Part shown: piece by piece, positions 61,101 through 64,000 of the stretch
How positions within the stretch are numbered: position 1 is the stretch's first letter
Layout of the letters: the number at the start of each line of letters is the position of its first letter
Notes under the pieces: generated by a model
Database searches by the model: none
The model's input: the letters and a program-made list of their open reading frames with translations, nothing else
What the model was told of the DNA's origin: nothing
DNA from: Pholis gunnellus
Taxonomy: Eukaryota; Chordata; Actinopteri; Perciformes; Pholidae
Length of the DNA: 64,000 nt
Direction: 5' to 3'
Assembly (NCBI GenBank): GCA_910591455.2
Contig: OU342807.1
Span: 20,576,986-20,640,985, forward strand
Translations under genes and position numbers: made by a program

Positions 61101-64000
61101 GCTGAAAACACCCAACGCCAAAAACAGATGGACTTGGCAAAGAATCTCATTTTACAAGTAAGAAAGCAGGTCACCTTTTCAGTACAAAACATGTTTTCTA
61201 TAAAACTACTTAAAGCTACATCGCAAAACAAATCGTTTCACAACTTATTGCTATCCAACTAATTTGCTTTTCCTGCTGCAGAATGAAGAGAAAGTCCAAC
61301 TTGTGGCACATCAACAAGTGCAGCTTGAAAGCCAGCAAAGGAATACTTTTGAGCTGGACGGTCTGTGTAAAGAGCTGGACGAAGAGAAGGAGAGGAAAGC
61401 TCATGCCGAGGCAGACCTGAGAACCTTTAATGACAGGTTGATGTCGCTGAAGAGTCGCAGAGGAGTGGAGCGTCTTGAGGAGAAAGAAGTACTGCAGTAC
61501 TACCGCGACCCAAAACTGGAAACCGATTTGTCTGATCTGCAGAGAACACTGCATGAAGAGTCCCTGAAGCGTAGCACCACCCACACTGAGGTTGAGGTGT
61601 TCAACAAGAAAATCATTATCCTGGAGGAAAATCTCAAAAGCATGCCACCCAAACTGTTGACCAGAGAGGTGACCGAGTTTGAGAGAGATCCTCAGCTGGA
61701 CGTAGAGGCCGCTAAGCTGAGAGACGAGATGGCGAGGATGAGAGATGAAGTTCGAGTGAGAGATGGGGAACACATCCAGATGAGGACAGAAGTCACGATT
61801 CTTCAGCAGAAGAAACCGACCATCAAAGAGAGGGTGGTTAAGAAGGAAGTGGTGAAAGTGGAACAGAATCCGGAGATGTTGAGAGCGGTGCGGACATTTG
61901 AGACGGAAATTTCTGATGAAAGCAACAAGATCAAGCACATTAATGATGAAATCTTCCAGACGAGGAGCCAGATTAATGCACTTGAGAGACTGATTCCTAA
62001 CATTAAACCCAAGGTCATCACTAAGGAAGTGAAAACGATTGAGCAAGACCCTGAGCTCATCAGTGAATCTAAGAGGGTTCAAAAAAGCTTGGATGAAGAG
62101 AAGATTGCAAACAACTCCTTGTCCACAGAGGTGATGGAGCTCCACAGTCGCTACCGAGAAGTTCAAAGCTGGAAGCCAAAAGTTGAGGTGAAGGAAATCG
62201 TCAATGAGATCTACCGGATAGACCCCAACACAGAGGTGGAGATAATGCGGCTCAGGAAAGACATACAAGACTCCAGCAAGCAGCGCTCTGATCTGGACAG
62301 GGAGATCACCCAGGTCACCACTGATGTGACTATCCTTCGCTCTGAGAAGCCCAAGGTGGAGGTGAAGGAAGTTCTCCAAGAGGTGGTTAAGGAGGAAAGG
62401 AGCCCTGAAAATGAGAGAGAGATTCTGAGGCTTAATGATCAGGTGAACCATTTACGCACCACCTACAACTCCCTCGAGGACCAGGTGAGACTGCTCAAGA
62501 AAGAGAGAGATGAATGGAAGGTTGAGAAGTCCAAGATCGAGACAAAAGTCCTCACTAGAGAGGTCATCAAGTACGAGCCTGATCCTCTGATGGAGAAAGA
62601 AGCTGACCGTTTGAGAAGAGATGTGCGGGACGAGGCACAGCTGCGGCGCAACACTGAAGAGATGGTGTATGACCTTCAAAACAAATACATCCTGTTGGAG
62701 AGACAGAAGCCTGAGGAGAAAGTGGTTGTGCAGGAGGTTTTGCGTTTACAGAAGGACCCAAGGCAGCAGATTGAGCATGAGAAGCTCGGCAGGAACCTGG
62801 ATGAAGAAGTAAAGACCCGCCGTCAGCTAGATATAGAGTTGCAGCAGCTAAGAACAAAGGTGGAAGACAAAGAGAGGATCCTCAGGGAGAGTGATGAGCG
62901 CCAAAAGAGGATTCAAGCCGAGTTTGAACTCAGAGAGATCCGTCTGCGCATCACACAGCTGGAAAATGCCCCACCTCCTGTTGAGGAATGTATTATTGTC
63001 GAGGAGGTACTGAAGGTTGAAAGAGACCCAAAACTGGAGAGGATGACAACGGGCCTTCGGTCAGACATGGACAAGGAAACCAACGATATGTTGCGTTACC
63101 AGAGAGACATCCGTAACATCACCCTAAAGCTTGAGATTCTGCAGAGGGAGAAGTCTGGTGAGAAGACGGTGTACAAAGAGATTGTCCGCGTTGAGAAAGA
63201 CCAGGCCGTCGAAGCCGAGAGGGATCGCCTGAGGGAACAGGTGACTCAGCACAAATTTACCAGACAGGACATGGAAGTTGAAATCAGACGTCTCAGTGAT
63301 AAAATCAACTTTCTGACGGCCAACAAATCCAGCTCTTCAAGAGAGGAGAATACCCTGAATTTTAAAAAAGATGACTTAGAGAGGGAGAGGGACAGCCTAA
63401 CCCGGGAGCTCAGGACACTCGAGGCCTCGAAACACGACATCGGCCTTTCTTTCCAACAGCAGAGCAGGCTGATGAGCGAGAGATCACAGATGAGCAGGAA
63501 GAAGAGCATGATGATGGGGTCTGATACTCAGCGCCTGGAGAACGAGATCCTGGACGAAAAAGACAAGATCCATCAGCGAGACAGCACCATCCGGCAGCTT
63601 CTGCTGAACATGCAGAAAGAGGAGCATGCAGAGACAAGGACCAAAGAGACCAATGTCTCCACCAAAATCACCATTTTGGATCCAGATACAGGCAAAGACA
63701 TGTCCCCATACGATGCCTACATGCAGGGCCTGATTGATCGTCAACAGTACGTTCATCTGCAGGAGCTTGAGTGTGACTGGGAGGAGATTACTTCCCTGGG
63801 ACCCGATGGAGAGACATCTGTACTGCAGGATCGCAAGAGTGGAAAGCAGTACTCTATCAAAGATGCCCTGAGAGAGGGCCGGCTGACAGAGCATGATCTA
63901 CAACAGTACAAAACAGGCAAGATTCCCATCTCGGAGTTTGCCTTGCTGGTTGCGGGTGACAATAAGAAGCCCAACTCAATCCACAAGTCCACCACACTAA
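50094..64000 (+). CDS. evpl: Envoplakin (3' end beyond window)
   Basis: Twenty-two exons, open at the edge: 50094-50146, 53918-54014, 54105-54259, 54869-54992, 55759-55890, 56049-56090, 56515-56676, 56807-56914, 57063-57158, 57296-57406, 57902-58048, 58161-58312, 58413-58510, 58669-58841, 59026-59201, 59421-59559, 59664-59857, 60258-60408, 60534-60617, 60862-60969, 61065-61157, 61282-64000 (1,771 codons). Envoplakin links keratin filaments to desmosomes and the cornified envelope. The start MFSRKKDSTSK is followed by spectrin-repeat plakin-head sequence (MQKNADTLAKDILRSEE, LLKDLFLDVDKAKKAKHP, NFLNLCICQET-like) and an SH3-like region (VESLCEWKTDK). The last exon is a long coiled-coil rod with ten KEV...DP repeats, then the linker TGKDMSPYDAYMQGLIDRQQ and ISEFALLVAG. 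Rod sequence, continuation past the linker and the srp68 neighbour favour envoplakin over periplakin. Confidence 0.93.
51360..51625 (+). mobile_element. hAT-like MITE in evpl intron 1
   Basis: Starts GGGCTGCGACTAATTACTTT and contains TTGTCTGACCAACAGCCCA and TTATTAATCGATAATCAAA, the recognisable body of a very abundant teleost MITE. The right end is eroded, so the target duplication was not determined. Confidence 0.6.
53020..53043. repeat. GTGCGC-type alternating purine-pyrimidine tract
   Basis: GTGTGCGTGCGCGCGTGCGT followed by GCGTGC, an alternating run of the kind that can adopt Z-DNA. Confidence 0.8.
55150..55190. repeat. (TA)n microsatellite in evpl intron 4
   Basis: About 18 TA units followed by ATACATACATACATG. 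Confidence 0.9.
57598..57641. repeat. evpl: Perfect 16-bp hairpin in evpl intron 10
   Basis: Arms ATTTGTATACCTACCT (57598-57613) and its exact reverse complement (57626-57641) around a 12-base loop. Transcribed with evpl, it would fold as a strong RNA hairpin. It may be a tiny MITE or a relic of terminal inverted repeats. Confidence 0.9.

Noticed and set aside
61216..62451. 411-codon open frame on the minus strand
   Set aside because: Exactly antisense to the envoplakin rod exon. Coiled-coil codon usage (GAG, CTG, AAG) keeps the opposite frame open, and it matches no known protein.
1..64000. CRISPR arrays, bacterial operons, riboswitches, integrative elements
   Set aside because: The window is clearly vertebrate nuclear DNA; repeats seen are microsatellites, SINEs, DNA transposons and LTRs, with no spaced identical direct repeats.

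Overview
The window reads as teleost fish genomic DNA. It has short GT-AG introns, vertebrate genes, (TA)n and (CA)n microsatellites, fish-type SINEs, hAT-like elements and solo LTRs. Five intact or window-truncated genes and two decayed lectin copies can be assembled exon by exon. All run on the + strand except one broken lectin copy.

Region 1 (1-22.9 kb) is a fast-evolving cluster of type II membrane C-type lectin receptors. Lectin A (2199-5397, +) and lectin C (12957-16205, +) are complete six-exon genes. Each encodes a cytoplasmic tail, one transmembrane helix, a stalk and a three-exon C-type lectin domain with QPD and WND calcium-site motifs. Lectin B (12180-9839, -) lies head to head with C. 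It keeps its tail, transmembrane and stalk exons plus one relic lectin exon. Lectin D (18843 to about 20.9 kb, +) keeps the tail, transmembrane and stalk exons, but its first lectin exon is eroded and the rest were not found. Two solo LTRs with perfect 5-bp target duplications, a 601-bp hAT element, SINEs and other repeats fill the spaces.

Region 2 (22.9-50 kb) is a dense run of housekeeping genes: ddx5 (p68 DEAD-box RNA helicase), polg2 (accessory subunit of mitochondrial DNA polymerase gamma) and srp68 (signal recognition particle). The longest ddx5 intron, inside the second RecA lobe, offers a splice acceptor that would read straight into a stop codon and may serve in autoregulation. The largest srp68 intron carries a THAP-type DNA transposon remnant.

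Region 3 (50.1-64 kb) is evpl (envoplakin), which runs off the right edge. The window holds the plakin head with its SH3-like region, the coiled-coil rod and the conserved linker; the C-terminal plakin repeats lie beyond. In human, DDX5-POLG2 and SRP68-EVPL are two separate pairs on chromosome 17, but here they are contiguous.

Gene identities come from reading the exon translations against remembered family sequences. No database search was run, and exon borders rest on GT-AG sites and phase continuity.
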